From NCBI GenBank assembly GCA_907165065.1, contig OU015532.1, forward strand, positions 32,163,339 through 32,227,338: DNA of 64,000 nucleotides, read 5' to 3'. The notes below the pieces were generated by a model. That model was not told the DNA's origin. It ran no database searches and was given only the letters and a program-made list of their open reading frames with translations. Made by a program: the position numbers and the translations under genes. Shown here piece by piece: positions 50,853 to 63,916 of the stretch (positions are counted from its first letter, which is position 1; each line of letters opens with the position of its first letter). The DNA comes from Caprimulgus europaeus. Taxonomy: Eukaryota; Chordata; Aves; Caprimulgiformes; Caprimulgidae.

Positions 50853-53153
50853 ATTATCTTGTGTTGTGGATTATGAAATGTCAACAGCCCAGCTCATAAC
50901 TCACTACCTAATTTTGAGCTCTGTTTATGTTAAGAATACAAAATTCAGATATGTTTATGGTGTTTAATTATAATAACTTATATGAAAGATATCACATAGT
51001 AGAAAATTTTTATATTAAAAAGTTAAAGTTGTGAGGAAAAAATAGTGAAATTCTGAAAAGGACACCTGAGATTTATCCTGTTTTGTATAGACACTTCTAT
51101 AAAGATGCAATACATCCTGTCCTAACGATGAAAAAAAATGTCTTCTAGGAGAAAGAAGTGATCTAATATAAAATAAATGTTGTAGGAGAAAATTACTTGT
51201 TGATGGAATGCGTAGCAACTATAAAACAGAATATTAGCAACTTAAAAACAAGAATATTTGAAAAATTAGATAATATCATGAATTGGTGGTACACTAGGCA
51301 AGTGACCCAACCAACCCAGAAAAAAATAACCTTCTAATTAAAAGAAGTGAGATATTTTTCTGTGATTTTGAGCTAGTTTTAAAGACAGAACTAATTAGAA
51401 ATATGGTTTCATGTCTTATGTTCCTTAGGGCAATATGTATAAAGTACTTACAAGTACTGTTCAAATAGGATGGGGGTGGGGAGAATGTAGGAATGAACTA
51501 ATAAGGGTGCAACAACTGTTTTCTCAGAATCCATACTAGGTGTTTTATTCTGTGTTCATGGTGTTGATTACCTCTTTTCCTTTCATTTGTGGACAAATAA
51601 TAACTAACAATTTAAAATAGTCTTAACATAACAACACAACGTCCTTTCCACAGCTTCATTTTTGTTTTGTTTTTTTTTTTTACAAAAACTATTTTAAAAT
51701 AGTAATTAAATGATTCCCCACAGTTAAATGCATCAACAAGCTCGTGCACCTCTTTAATTTTAACCTAAATGTCACAACAGATGCTGCTCTTCCAGTCTCA
51801 ATAGGGAACAGATTCCACAATCAGGAAGTATAATTACAGAAAGCTCTAGCTCCTGCTGTCTCAAAGTTACACTTAGGGCACACTAAATAGTCTGTCAGTT
51901 TCAGTCTTCAATAGCTGACTGAGGCCTTTGGTAATAAAAGATCAGTCAAGAGTACATTATGATACTTCACAAAATGCTAACAGCTTCATAGAATTTATAA
52001 TCTGATGAGACATATGCCAGCCTTGTACACTGTCGAACAGTTAAAAACAAATACATTAAGAGTAGAAAATAAATATAATATGAGTTTGTAACAGGAAAAG
52101 TGTCTATTTGCTACCACACAAGCAAGGTAATACATCTGACATAAAGCATAAATTGTCAAGCAATGAAAACGATTTTTTTAATCCAACAGCCTTTGCTGGA
52201 CCCTGATCATAGTTAGGAAGAGTCTTCAGTTAAAAATGGGATGTAAAGTAATATTTTTCTTTCATGAGAGGTATGATTTTTAAAAAAAATGTAAATACAA
52301 AGGTTTGTAGTGAAGTTTACCTTTCACATTAAGTTTCTTCAGAAAAATACAAATTTTTAACTATAAGAAAAAAATAAAGTAGATGGGGAAGAATGAGTAA
52401 TAACATGAATTAGATAAATTAATAACCATTTCTGATATTAGAATATCTTGTGCTCTTGTCTTTTGCTGCACGCAAGTCATTGGCACTCAGTAGTTGACTG
52501 AGAATAATACAGAAGAAACACTCATGCATGAAAATAACCTAAAATGATGAAGGCAGGACATCTAAAATGTTCGTCTAGGAAAACTCAAAAAATGTTTAAA
52601 AAATATTTGGTTTAGTGCAGGCATCTTCTCTCTATAACCTCAAATTCACTGGGTTTTTTTCATAAGAGCCAATAATTTTCAGCTGTGAACTTGGGGGACA
52701 CTTAATTGTTCTGGAATGAGTGGTAACTTCTGGTATTAAGAGAAGACATATTTACCTAACAGAAGTCAGATGAAAGGCACTCAAATAACAGTGATGGAGG
52801 TCAGCCAGGTTAACACATTTTCCAATTTCAGTATACTTCAGCCAGAAATGTGACCATTTTTTTTTTTGAGTTTCTATAGTCCTCTTGGATAAATTACAAC
52901 ATTTTATCTTATTTGCTCCAGAGACAGAATAAACCATTGAGTAACATCTGAAAATACTTCTCCAGACATTATTTACAGTATGAATTAAAAATTTCCCTAA
53001 TATGGGAATAAATAATTTATATGAAGAAAATTCATATGGGAATAATTATGTTCCATTTGGATTAACTTCATCCATTCTTCAGCTAATTCACTTTATTTGT
53101 TGTCAGTTCTTTCTTTGTGGGGAAGATTTTCTGACTTAAAACACATCAAATGA
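50853..53153. other. AT-rich non-coding DNA
   Basis: No gene, repeat family or regulatory site recognised; short T runs at about 51671 and 52858. Confidence 0.55.
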
Positions 53154-53639
53154 TGTCATGGGCCTAAAGGCACTCCCAGCCCTGACTGTCTCTGACCACC
53201 CCTGGGCTCCCCTCACCCTATTCTTGGCCCAAGACCCCATGTCAGCCCACTGGGACCACCAGCTCCTGCCCAGCAATGCTGTAGGAGGGCTGATCTCTAG
53301 CTCCGTCAGCCCTCTCAGCTCAGCCATGGGACTCAGTGAGCCAGACTCACCTGCAGGCCCAGCCCTACCTTGGTCCATGCCTGTCCCTGTCCCCATCCCC
53401 ATGGCCCTGTGCTGACAGCCTGGGGCTGTCCCAAACCCTAGGTTTTTTCACTGCACCTGATCCTGACCCCTATCCATCATCCCCACCTAACCTTGGCCTA
53501 TCCTCATCCCCAGGGAGATGCCCAATGCCCGGGGCTGGGGCTGCCTCTGGCTGCCTCCCATCTGCCCTGCTCCCAGGGGAAGCTCCTATGGCTCCTGGTG
53601 CTGTCCCTATCAGTCACCAGCCTTTGTAGCTTCATGACA
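53154..53639. mobile_element. Unidentified GC-rich island with TG...CA inverted ends
   Basis: A sharply bounded C-rich block in AT-rich DNA. It begins TGTCATGGGCC (53154) and ends TTCATGACA (53639), so the outer seven bases form a perfect terminal inverted repeat with the TG...CA termini of an LTR. It is rich in CCC and CTG words and has very few CpG pairs, unlike an active CpG island. Overlapping open frames on both strands (for example 53336-53629 plus and 53402-53136 minus) simply reflect few stop codons at high GC. I do not recognise the family. Flanks show no evident target duplication. Confidence 0.4.
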
Positions 53640-54649
53640 GGAAAATCCATCCACAGCAAGTATGCAAGATTGTAGCACCTCATTTCTAGTTTTCCTTTTT
53701 AGCCTCAGTTACTTTGAAAAATTCTGCATGCTTATTTTGTCATACTGTCATAATGATCTCGATTGATTATTTTTATATAGGGCCTGTTAGTTATTTTTGG
53801 TGTTAACTGTGAAGATCCTCAACAATATATAAAAGAAATAATTCCAAAGGAAAAAAATAATAATACAGAAGTCTGAATTAGTGAATAAAACCCACAATTC
53901 CAATTATATAATAAAGTCTTAATGAAACCTCCACAGGTATTGTGTGAAGGGAGGCAGTAGGAAAGGTGGATGTGTGGGTGGAGAGACTATTGCACAATCA
54001 GTAAATAGTGCAAGAAACAAGCACTGAAACCAGAAGTTGTAAACATTAACAATTCAGGATACATTCAGCTTTATTTACAGCCAATTAATGTTTTATGTCC
54101 AGAAGCGTAACATCTTCATGAATACCCTTGGATTTATTGCATTCTACACATAAAAGAAAAAAATGTTCAAAGAACTGCCCTGACTTTACCTCACAGTTAT
54201 AAACCATATCAACCCGCAGGATTTCATAATCTCCCAAATCCAGGGCCTAGAGTACAGAGAAGCTTCATGCAGTATGTGAAAAAAATAGCACATTCATTCA
54301 CTAGGAGGAAATTAGCCGGTAGCGTTGAGCAGAGCTAGCAAAAGGCAGAGATATATTTGCTAAATACATAATCTCCTTTTGTTTTAAAGCTTTCCCTAGT
54401 ATTTACCACACATATTTGGATTCTTCACTGACATGAAACTTTCTTCCCACTCATTTTCACTGTAGGAATAAGTAAAAGCATTACTTTCCAAGATACATTG
54501 TCCCAGTGCTATGTGTTGACATCCTTTCATCACACAAGGAACCTGAAAGCGGCAAACTACAGAACAATTCCCCAGTGATGATCTACCCTCTCCTTAAAAA
54601 TGCCTCTGAAATCTTAGAAATATATTTGTAGCTCATTCATCAAAATTTT
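53640..54649. other. AT-rich non-coding DNA
   Basis: Nothing recognised. Confidence 0.55.
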
Positions 54650-55208
54650 ATATTCTTCTCTACTCTGCCCTGGTGAGGCCATATCTGGAGTACTGTATCC
54701 AGTCCTTCTCCCCCCCACCCCCACCCAGTTCAAGAGAGATGGGGAACTTCTAGAGAGAGTCTAGCGAAGGTCTACAAAAATGACTAAGGGGCTGAAGCAC
54801 CTTTCTTATAAAGATAGACTGAGAGAGCTGGGTCTGTTTAACCTAGAGATGACTGAGAGGGGACTTTATCGATGTTTATAAATATCTACAGGGTGGGTGT
54901 CAAGAGGATGGGGCCAGACTCTTTTCAGTGGTGGACAGTGATAGGACAAAGGACAATGGGCACAAGCTGGAACTCAGGAGGTTCCGCTTAAACAAGAAGG
55001 AAAACTTTGCTGTGGGGGTGCCAGAGCACTGGAACAATCTGCCTAGAGAGGTTGTGGAGTTTCCTTCTCTGGAGATATTAAAAACCTGCCTCAATGCAGT
55101 CCTGTGCAACTTGCTCTAGGTGAACATGCTTTAGCAGGAGGGTTGGACTAGATGATCTCCAGAGGTTCCTTCCAACCCCAACCGTTCTGTGATTCTATGA
55201 CTCTGGAA
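54650..55208 (+). mobile_element. CR1 retrotransposon, C-terminal ORF2 and 3' end
   Basis: Plus-strand CR1 beginning in the LYSALVRPYLEYC part of ORF2, with a C-rich interruption at 54710-54727. It continues with [17 protein letters not shown] (about 54800-54848), LPREVVEFPSLEILKTCL (55041-55094) and the 3' region GGACTAGATGATCTCCAGAG (55145-55164). The tail TTCTGTGATTCTATGACTCT ends near 55208. Subfamily as at 18364 and 63917. Not coding. Confidence 0.95.
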
Positions 55209-56284
55209 ACTCTCCCTGGTGTAGAATGAGTACAAAAATGGGGCTGGGTCTTCATCCAAGGGCAAGAAGTTGCCCTAGCAATACACTAGCTAGGGCTGTT
55301 CTCTAGATATATTTCACAGATGGTGGCCACTGTTTCAGAGAGAGTTGCTACAAAATAGGTTATTACAACAAATAAACATCACTGGAAGACAAACAAAAAT
55401 AGTAGAGTTACTACTTTTACTACATATGCATCACTACTTTAAAAAAAAAAAACAAAGGCATAGAAGTTTTCTAGCATAATTGGTCTCATGTGCAGACAGC
55501 CATAAGAAAAAAAAAAAAAAAATTCAAAATAATCAAATGTTACATTTTAGCTATCTAAGTTACATCTGAATTACGTAAAAATACTTTTGAAATTCACCGC
55601 TCTTGAGAAATTGGTATTTCAGGGTGACAAATTTCTGGAGCTATCAAGTTATCTTGTATTTTCCACAGTCCTGAATATTCGATAATAAGCCTTTTTGAGT
55701 TTTGGGGTTTTTTTTTGTTTGTTCAGATTTTTTTAATGGCATTGTTTTTCTTCTAATTTTTTTATCCAATTAATCAGAGTGGAAAACAGGAATCTTCCTG
55801 GTTGGTAATGGTCGCACTGCCATTCATGTTGCATGACAACTAATGTCAAGTTGCCCACTTGAGGTTCTTTTCATCAGTATCAGGAAGTATGCAAGTAATC
55901 ACATTAATTTTCCGTATTTTCCCATAATCATTAATGGAAAAATTATCTCTAAGTGACAGCAATTTCTATTTTAAATTCTGAAAGTTTTGAGCATGCTTGT
56001 GCACTTTTGTGTTTATAATTTCATATAGAATTCTAGTCTATATATACTTAAGACTGTCTTTCAAGAACAAGTGAAATTTATTTTCCTAGATGGAAAAAAA
56101 GTATATCAGCTAGGTTAAGCTTTTTAAATACAGTAATAGAGTAAACATGTGTATGTTTGGTCTGTTAGAGAGAAATTCTGTAAGAAGCCTCTTCTTCATA
56201 AAGTCTTTCTATTTTGGACTGTAACAGATAGTTGAAATATTAACTGAATTTATACAGACAACTTATACTCTGAGAAAGCTACTC
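55209..56284. other. AT-rich non-coding DNA
   Basis: Contains A runs at 55440-55453 and 55507-55522; otherwise nothing recognised. Confidence 0.55.
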
Positions 56285-56372
56285 TAGGTGACCCTGCTTT
56301 GAGCAGTGGAGTTGGAATGGATGATCTCTAGAGGTGTCTTTGAACCTCAGCTATTCTGTCATCCTGTGAAGC
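56285..56372 (+). mobile_element. CR1 3'-end fragment, plus strand
   Basis: Only the last ~90 bases of a CR1: CTAGGTGACCCTGCTTTGAG, then GGAATGGATGATCTCTAGAG and a degenerate terminal CTATTCTGTCATCCTGTG. Very short even for a 5'-truncated CR1. Confidence 0.75.
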
Positions 56373-56404
56373 ATACAATGCTTCAATGTGAAGGTCTGAT
56401 TGTT

Positions 56405-56768
56405 AGGATGGTCTTGGGACTCCAGGTATGGCCTCATCAGTGCTGAGGAGAAGGGAAGGATCACTTCTCTTGGTCTACAGGTAACACTCTTCTTAACATA
56501 GCTGGGATGCTGTTAGCCTGTTTTGCTGTGAGGGTGTGTTGCTGGCTCATGGTCAACTTGTCCACCAGGACCACAGGGTCCTTTTCTGCAAAGCTGCTTT
56601 CGAGGTGTTTCGCCTCCATTGTATAGATGTCCCTGATGTTATTCCTTCTGAGAGGCAGAACTTTGACTTACCCTTTGTTGAGCTTCATGAGGTTCCCATC
56701 TGCCTCTTTTTCTAGTCTTTTGAGGTCTCTATGAATGGCAGTGCAACCATCTGCTATATCTCACTATA
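56405..56768 (-). mobile_element. CR1 ORF2 fragment, minus strand, lacking its 3' end
   Basis: Plus-strand reading shows the reverse complement of the late-ORF2 region: GGTATGGCCTCATCAGTGCT, GTGTTGCTGGCTCATGGTCA, CCACAGGGTCCTTTTCTGC, TTGAGCTTCATGAGGTTCCC. This corresponds to 18860-19195 in the longer copy. The last several hundred bases of the element are missing, although CR1 copies normally keep the 3' end. It is head-on to the plus-strand 3' end at 56285-56372, only ~30 bases away. Confidence 0.85.
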
Positions 56769-59700
56769 GGGCTCTGTTTATATAAATACTCATTATAGTG
56801 AAAGATCTTTATGGCTCATGAAGACAGACTATAGAGAATAACTCCAGAAACAGCCTGTTAATTTTATGAGAATCTAAATTTATCTCATTCACACAGCCAT
56901 ACATGAAAAGAACTTGAGCTGAAGTCAGTGGCATATTCAGATATAGTAATCTGCATAAACAAAGATTTAGTTAAACCTAACACTGAAAAAACCCATTGAG
57001 TTTTAAATGTATTCCACAATGTCTGATTTTCTAGGGAGCACTGCATGATTATTCACTTGTATGTCCACTTTCAAAGGATGGCATCACTGCATTAACAGAA
57101 TGAAGATTTGCAATTCACTGTCAAGGAAGGATTCATGTAAAACAAGTATCTAGCAGACATAGTGGGTAAACAAACCCAGCAAATTAAACCATGTCTAACC
57201 AAAGATGTTCAGTCTTTAAGTTGCTATCAGTATTCAAAACAGTCTAAACAGAAATTTTTGAGTTGAAAAACATAAGCTTAATTGTAAGGACTCTACAGAC
57301 TCTTCCAAAGAAGAAATAAGATTCTGCTTCACTTGTAAGCTTTTCAGGATGGATACTTGCCCAGTAAATTTTGCAACAAATGGGATTCTCTTTCACATAG
57401 CAAACATATAGTTAGTTCCCTTTCTTCTCCACAGGTAAGCAAAATTAAAGATCCATTCTTACTGAGATAGGGACACTTTTGTCTGTATCTCTGAAATTAA
57501 CATACCCACACTGTTTATACTGTTAGAATATCCCATTTACCTATTACTATTTCCCCCTCAGATACTCAAACTGGATTATTAATCTAGGTGACTTTTAGAT
57601 TCCTTTGTTGGGCAGAGGTATTAAATTAAGCTTTTATTCAATCCTGTGAAATTTTTAAGTGATTTATTGTTTACTGTCTGCTATCTTTTTCCCTTCTCCA
57701 AATCAGTAAAAACAGACTGATATTTTTAATGAACACTTGTTTATAATAATTCACTTTCTCTTGGCTCCTTGCAAGACAATCCCTTAGAAACAGCAGGTGA
57801 AATTCATATCACTGAAAAATCATCCTTGTCCTGAGTTTTACTGTTGAAGTTTTTTATTTTCCAGTTAGATCTAGTTTTCATAGATTTAGGACTGTCTTCA
57901 CTGTACTTAGCTTTGTAAGTTAGCCCTTCCAAGGACTTATATTTGTTTCCACATATAAGAGCATCATACTGCACACCTTACACCACCAGCTCAGTCCCTA
58001 ATCTCCCAAAACTGTTTTTTGTGAACATGTTTTTTGTTTGTTTGTTTGTTTGTTGGGGGTTTTTTTGTCCATATATGTCCAGGAGAAAGAGTATGTTTCT
58101 GGCATTTTCTATCTAAGCCCATTTGCAACTCACATAGCCCTTCATATCTCTAAACCAGTCAAGATTAAGAAAAATGAGACATTATATGACAGAGAGGTAT
58201 ATTGGAAAGAAAGTATTCTAGCTATTTCAAGTTTTAAGCCATGACTAAGAAAGATGCTCTGATGACAGCAGAGCTCAAAATAATGACAGCAGCAAGATGT
58301 GGAAAAGCTCATGAGGGTTTTGGAGCATCCAGTCTGACAGAAGATCTACTGGGAGTGGAGTTGCAGCCTGAAGGCATCAAAAGTCAAGGCCATTGTTCAA
58401 ACAGCAGGGTAGTCACAGATATGTTTGTATACTTGAACAAGCATTGACCTGTGGAAGAGAACTGTGAGCAAAACAAAGAACCATGATATTAAACATGCAA
58501 AAATATGTGTCCTAAGTGGAAAACGACATGAAGTGACAAAAATTTAGCAGTTGTTGTAAGAAAAAGACAAAATGTTCCATTAGTTTGCTTTTATATGGTC
58601 TGATCCCAAAAGAAACATGCCAAAAAAGTATTTTTTCTGTGTCCAGCAGTCTGCTTCCATGTCATGAATGCACTAGGCATTGCATGCATGTCTGGGACTG
58701 TCCATTGATGGCTTGGTACCCTAAGGTAGTTCTGGATCTGTTCTTCGGGAATATCTTTGTTGTTTTGAGCAAGAGAAGACAAGCAGGAAACAGTGATGGG
58801 ACACTGCAGTATCCAAACTGACCAAAATACAGGCCAGTATGAGCCAGTTACTTCACCAAAACTGTGTGAAAAAACCCCAACAAACCCCTAATTAATAACT
58901 GGAGGAACTGTGTCTTAGTCTAATGAGTTTACCTAGCTATAGATTTTAAAATGAAAAAAAACCCCAGTTTTTCCATTGCATAGGAAAAGGGTTTTGGCAT
59001 ACTATCTGGACAGCAAAAATATTTCTAATAAGATGGCTTATATAGTTTAGATGGCACTATATTTCATTTGGCTACAGAACTATTGTAGATCTCATCTCTG
59101 GTTCTGTAGCCTTCCTAACTGTTGTGTTACTGAGGCAGGTTTTTGTTCATTGTTTCTCCTGTTGCATCTTATGCTGCTGAAAGAAGAATCTCATTTATTC
59201 CAGTAACAAATACCATTACCTATTATTCACTATTTCCATTTTTTGTTATAAATCTAAAGCTTCCCATTTCTTAACTTTAAAACCTAACTGAAATGTATAG
59301 TTCATGGTGAAGTATTGTGGCCAAACACATATGTACAAATTTCATGTTTCACACAGAACTTTCATAAACAGTTTGAACAAGAGCTGCCGAAAGACAGTCC
59401 ACATACAACATTAGGTTCAGATTTGACAATAAATTAAGGGACCCATTGTGACTATAAGAGAATTTCGATTTGATGAGCTATTTTTAAATAGCTTTGCAGT
59501 ATGCATAGGTAGTGTATTTCTAACATAGTCATAGTAGATTTCACCTCTCCAAGAAGTGGGTCTTGATGTTGGCTTTCTGATAAATCTTTTCAGTGAAGCA
59601 GGACCATAGTGCTGAAGAAATTATCCATCTTTATGGCTGTCTATCATATCTGCAGTTTTCATAAAATTCCCAAATACTATTTGAAAATTTTATAATGATG

Positions 59701-61194
59701 TTTAGCACTGAGCACCCGACCCAACCTTATAAATGACTCTTCTGTATAATTAGCACATTAGTCACTCTGTAAGATTGAATCTGATGAATTATTCAAACAC
59801 AGTTCTGCACAACTGCTGGCTGACGGCCCTCTGTAAGGGCACTTTAAAACTCTCCTGTTAAACTTTGAAGTAGTAAGGAGGGAAAAAAATGTAGTTGAAA
59901 GAGGAGAGAAACACTGATTTTTATCACCATAAGAAGAGTATTCAGAAGTAGAAAGGAAGATACATGAAGGAAAAGGAAAATATGACAAAATAAAATTTTG
60001 TTAATTCCTTAATTACAAAACAAAAAAAAAGAAAAAAATTATGGATACATAGAGCCACCTTCTTTGTAGCCTCCATTGGAGTCCAATAAAGGTGGTCTAA
60101 AAAAGTCCACTGTATGAAGAAATACTGTGTACCCAAATAGGTGAATTCTGTTATTAATTTAATTAACACATTTCTATCTCTCTCTTCACACTCTGTTTGT
60201 GAGATGACTTTGATTTTTCAGAAATTTAAGATTTTTTGAAACAAATTTTAGTTTGTGAGTTGTTTGTAGTCTTTTGCTTGATACTTCTGCCTGCCTTTAA
60301 TTGTCATTATCATTTGAGTAATTGGTCGGATGAGTCAAATGATATTGTTTTTTTCCTGTTTGATGGTAAGTCCTGAGAGAGAGGGTGAGTCGGCTGAAGT
60401 CACTGCTTTTCATTAATTTAGGAAGAGGGACACATGGCTGTATTGTAAGGAATTTTAAGGGCATTCTAAAGCCATTCTTAACTACTTTGCTTACTAATTT
60501 TTCTTTCTGAACTACTTGATTGGTATGTAACTGCTAGAAAACCTGTGCTATTGAAACAGGCTCAGGAAAAACACAGTGTTCACTTTGAATGAATACCAAC
60601 CATCAATCTGCAGGCCAAATTTATTAATTGCATCTATACGATGGTTCTAACAGGGGTTTCTCTTAAGGTCTTTCTCCCCTAGGTTACCTCTAATGCAATT
60701 TTCTGAGGCAGGACATCACTTTGACTTCTTTAGTCATCAGCACAGCCACCCGCATGGGACCAAGAGCTGTAATCAGATGAGTACAAAAGGAATAAAAACA
60801 GGAACCATTTCAATTCAAAGTCAAGAGGATGTCTTGCTACTGTCAGCCCTAACCAGCAGAAAAAATACTGAAGCCAGAGTGTAGGAAAGAGCCTGGCTCT
60901 AGTAAGAACACATCACAGTCACAGTAAAGGTCTCAAACTGGAAGTTTTTCATAAAATTAATGTTATATCTTGGTGACATAAAGCCATGCTATGGTTTTAG
61001 CTGCAGTTGTTTCTAGAACGTAGGAAGAAAGTGCTGTCTACTCCTTCAGAATACAGAAAGAGTTGGATTTTGTTGAGAGTGTTGTCCCATTTCATCAAGG
61101 TCTTTCCATCTGTTGCCATGTATCAGGTTTTTTATTTTGGTTTCATTAAGAATACACTTCTTTATTAAACTTTCTCTGATATTTCATATATCTG
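56769..61194. other. AT-rich non-coding DNA
   Basis: Only a (TTTG)n microsatellite at 58030-58053 and short A/T runs are recognised. Plus-strand frames at 58038-58244 and 58241-58447 abut but show no family features. Confidence 0.55.
58030..58053. repeat. (TTTG)n microsatellite
   Basis: Six T-rich bases then TTTG units, ending in GGGGG. Confidence 0.9.
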
Positions 61195-61622
61195 AGCAAC
61201 ACTGGTGATGCCACATCTGGAATGTTATGTCCAGTCTGGGCTCCCCAATATATGAGAAATATTAATATACTGGAGAGAGTCCAGTGAAACGTCAGGAAGG
61301 TGATTAATGGACTGCGGCATCTCTCCTGTGAGGAAAAACTGAGAGAGCTGGGACTGTTTAACCTGGAGAAGAGAAGATTTGGGGGGTCTTGTTGATGTAC
61401 GTGCCTGAAGGAACAATATAAAGAAGACAGAGACAGGCTCTTTTCAGTGGTGTCCAGTGACAGGACAAGAGGCAATGGGCACAAACTGAGAGACAAGACA
61501 TTCTGTCTGAACATAAGAAGAAACACTTTATCCCTGTACGGGTGACCGAGCACTGACACAGGTTGCCCAGAAAGGTTATGGAGTCCCCATCATTGGAAAA
61601 CCCTGTATAGAGCTTCTTCAGC
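61195..61622 (+). mobile_element. CR1 fragment, plus strand, 3' tail missing
   Basis: Reads through late ORF2 landmarks: ACATCTGGAATGTTATGTCC, GGAGAGAGTCCAGTGAAACG, GAGAGAGCTGGGACTGTTTA, CCAGTGACAGGACAAGAGGC and GGAGTCCCCATCATTGGAAA. It stops near 61622 before the usual 3' untranslated block and ATTCTATGA repeats. The 137-codon minus-strand frame at 61559-61146 is its antisense shadow. Confidence 0.9.
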
Positions 61623-63540
61623 AAGCTCTTTGGGTTAATTATGAAATGGCTACATTCTGCTAATGTAACTCCTTTAATATTTGTTTAAAAAATTTATATC
61701 TATGGAAGATACATTTCCCTGTCTCCAGAAAACAAATGGGAAGTTCCCACAGGTGACTATTTTATAATATGACACAAATTTCATAGTCTGGAGACAGATT
61801 TCGGTTCAGCAGAGTTTATGAAATGCAACAATCTGGTTTGTGTGGTCATGACTCCCTCTAGTGATGTCTACACAGTCTACCATATTCTCATTCCAAATGG
61901 ATTCTTGAAATACGTTCCCCATGCATTTTTGTACTCATTGAACTCCATAATGACTTCTAAGTCATGCTTTATTCACATACAGGTTTTAGCATCAGAGAGC
62001 CTTAATTCACATGTGCAGCATCAGATCTGATGGCATGTTAGATTGACACATGCTAGAAAAATTGAAAATAAACTGTGGAAAAAATGATCCAGACAGAAGG
62101 AAATAATAACATTCCTGTAAATTGTAATGATGAAATGTACAAATAAGTAGCAAATAATTTTCTGGTAGAAATAGTATTAAAATTTATACAGCATATAAAT
62201 TAGAGGTCTCAATTTAATTGAGCTCTAATGTTAGGCAATGCTCAATCATTGACAAGTTCTGTAAATCCTTGTTCTGATCATATGTGTTCTGTACTTTTTA
62301 TGGAGGGGTGTTTTTCTGTGAATCTGATTTTCTACTGCTTAGTGGAGTGCAGCTATTGCTGCTTTGTTTATTGTCAGTACTCTGGGGTGTTCCAATGAAT
62401 AGTAACCTGCAAGCCAATTTGTAGCCCCAGGAAAGGAAATATAAGAAATTAATTCCTTTATCTCTGACTCCTCATACTAGATGTGTCACCCCTAATTGCA
62501 TTCACAGGATCTTACTCAAAATGAACAGATAATCCCAAAACCACAGATGTGCCAATGGAATAATACAACATTGCAAGAGTTTTCTTGTTGAAATGAAATA
62601 CAGTTACATTTATCTTTTCAGCAAAATACCGTGTATCAGAATAAGGTCACTTCATCAGTTTAACTTCAATTTCAGAATTGTATGAAAACAATAACAATGC
62701 TTTCTATATTCTCAGTTGTAAGACACTATTTTTTATTAACCAGTACCAAATTAAAGTAGGAGTCTAAAGCCACCAAATTCTCTGAAGTGAATTACAATAC
62801 AACACTTCTGAGTGATAGTTCAGGAGAAAAAAACCCGTGTCCGCTGAGAGCAATGTTAGAAATACAGACAGTAGATAAGTGATTAATATTAGAATATTAA
62901 GTAGTCTTACTGTTTCTGCACTGCATTTCTTCTTATCTTCACCTTGGGGATGGTATTATAAGCACTAAATTTGCTTAAAGGATGATCAATATTCTTTCAG
63001 ATCTAAACCTGAAGAAGTCACAAGGACCTTTTTCAGGTGAGGGGCATTACATAGCCTTTAGAGGCCAAGCTTATGAAATGAGCACACTATGAAATAATGT
63101 ATTCAGCACCCAAAAACAGTGCAAAATGCATTAGAGAACTAGAGCTTCAAGTCTTCATACAACAGGGAAACACCTGTTTTAGAAAATTATTTGTAGCTTT
63201 CTTTGTAAAAATGTAAGCATACCTTAAAAACCAGAACTTGGTACGTTAAAGTTTATCCAAGGCAACTTACTTTGTATGCTAAACCTGAATCTGCAGTTCT
63301 GTCCTGGTTTTTAGCTGAATTTTATCTTGTTACAGAAAATACTGAGTGTTTTATCCTCTACTCATCAGTGTTTCTTTCTTCTTTGAGTTTCCACAAAGTC
63401 AGAAAGGATCCTAGCTATTTTGTTTTGGTTCCCTTATTATACTTTAAAATAAAAGAATTTTTTTTTTCTTATAATTAGTTTTATATCCACCCAAAAATCA
63501 CAGAATCCCATCAGATTTGTGTATATTGCTTTTGTTTAGG
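61623..63540. other. AT-rich non-coding DNA
   Basis: Nothing recognised; a short poly(T) at 63459-63467. Confidence 0.55.
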
Positions 63541-63740
63541 TTATCTCTGATCAGTTCTTCCTCAAACAAGAGGCAGTCTTTCTCTCTCCAGATTCCCTTC
63601 CCTCTAGCATCTAGGATTCCTCAGAGGCATTTTTAGCCATAAAGACTGAAGCGAAGAAGGCATTCAGTATCTCTGCCCTCTCAGCGTCTCCTGTTACCAG
63701 GGCACCCACTTCATTCAAATGAATGAAAAGCAGCCACAAT
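63541..63740 (-). mobile_element. CR1 internal ORF2 fragment, minus strand
   Basis: The minus strand reads without a stop from about 63738: LNEVGALVTGDAERAE and then ILNAFFASVF (ending near 63632). This is the conserved linker of CR1 ORF2 between the endonuclease and reverse-transcriptase domains. It decays downstream through a stop and a frameshift (LPLV and a degraded EE segment at about 63550-63575). It lacks any 3' end and is separate from the CR1 at 63917, whose 3' terminus lies upstream on this strand. Confidence 0.85.
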
Positions 63741-63916
63741 CCTCTCTATTCTATTTGCAACAACCACCAAAACTCTGCTATTTTCAGATAACAGATACAT
63801 ATGTGAATTTCAAAGCATGATGTAATCTTCATCAAGTTTGGGAAGAGACTGAATGAAATTCCCAAGCTGCCTGACCTCCTCACAGAAAAGTGTTTCAAGG
63901 AATCCTCTCTTGTTTC
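63741..63916. other. Unassigned spacer between two CR1 pieces
   Basis: About 175 bases of AT-rich sequence with no match I recognise. It could be decayed CR1 ORF2. Confidence 0.5.

Noticed and set aside
53336-53629. Proline-rich 97-codon frame, with other frames open on both strands
   Set aside because: Explained by the GC-rich, stop-poor composition of the island; no start context or domain.
61146-61559. 137-codon minus-strand open frame
   Set aside because: Antisense to the plus-strand CR1 at 61195-61622.
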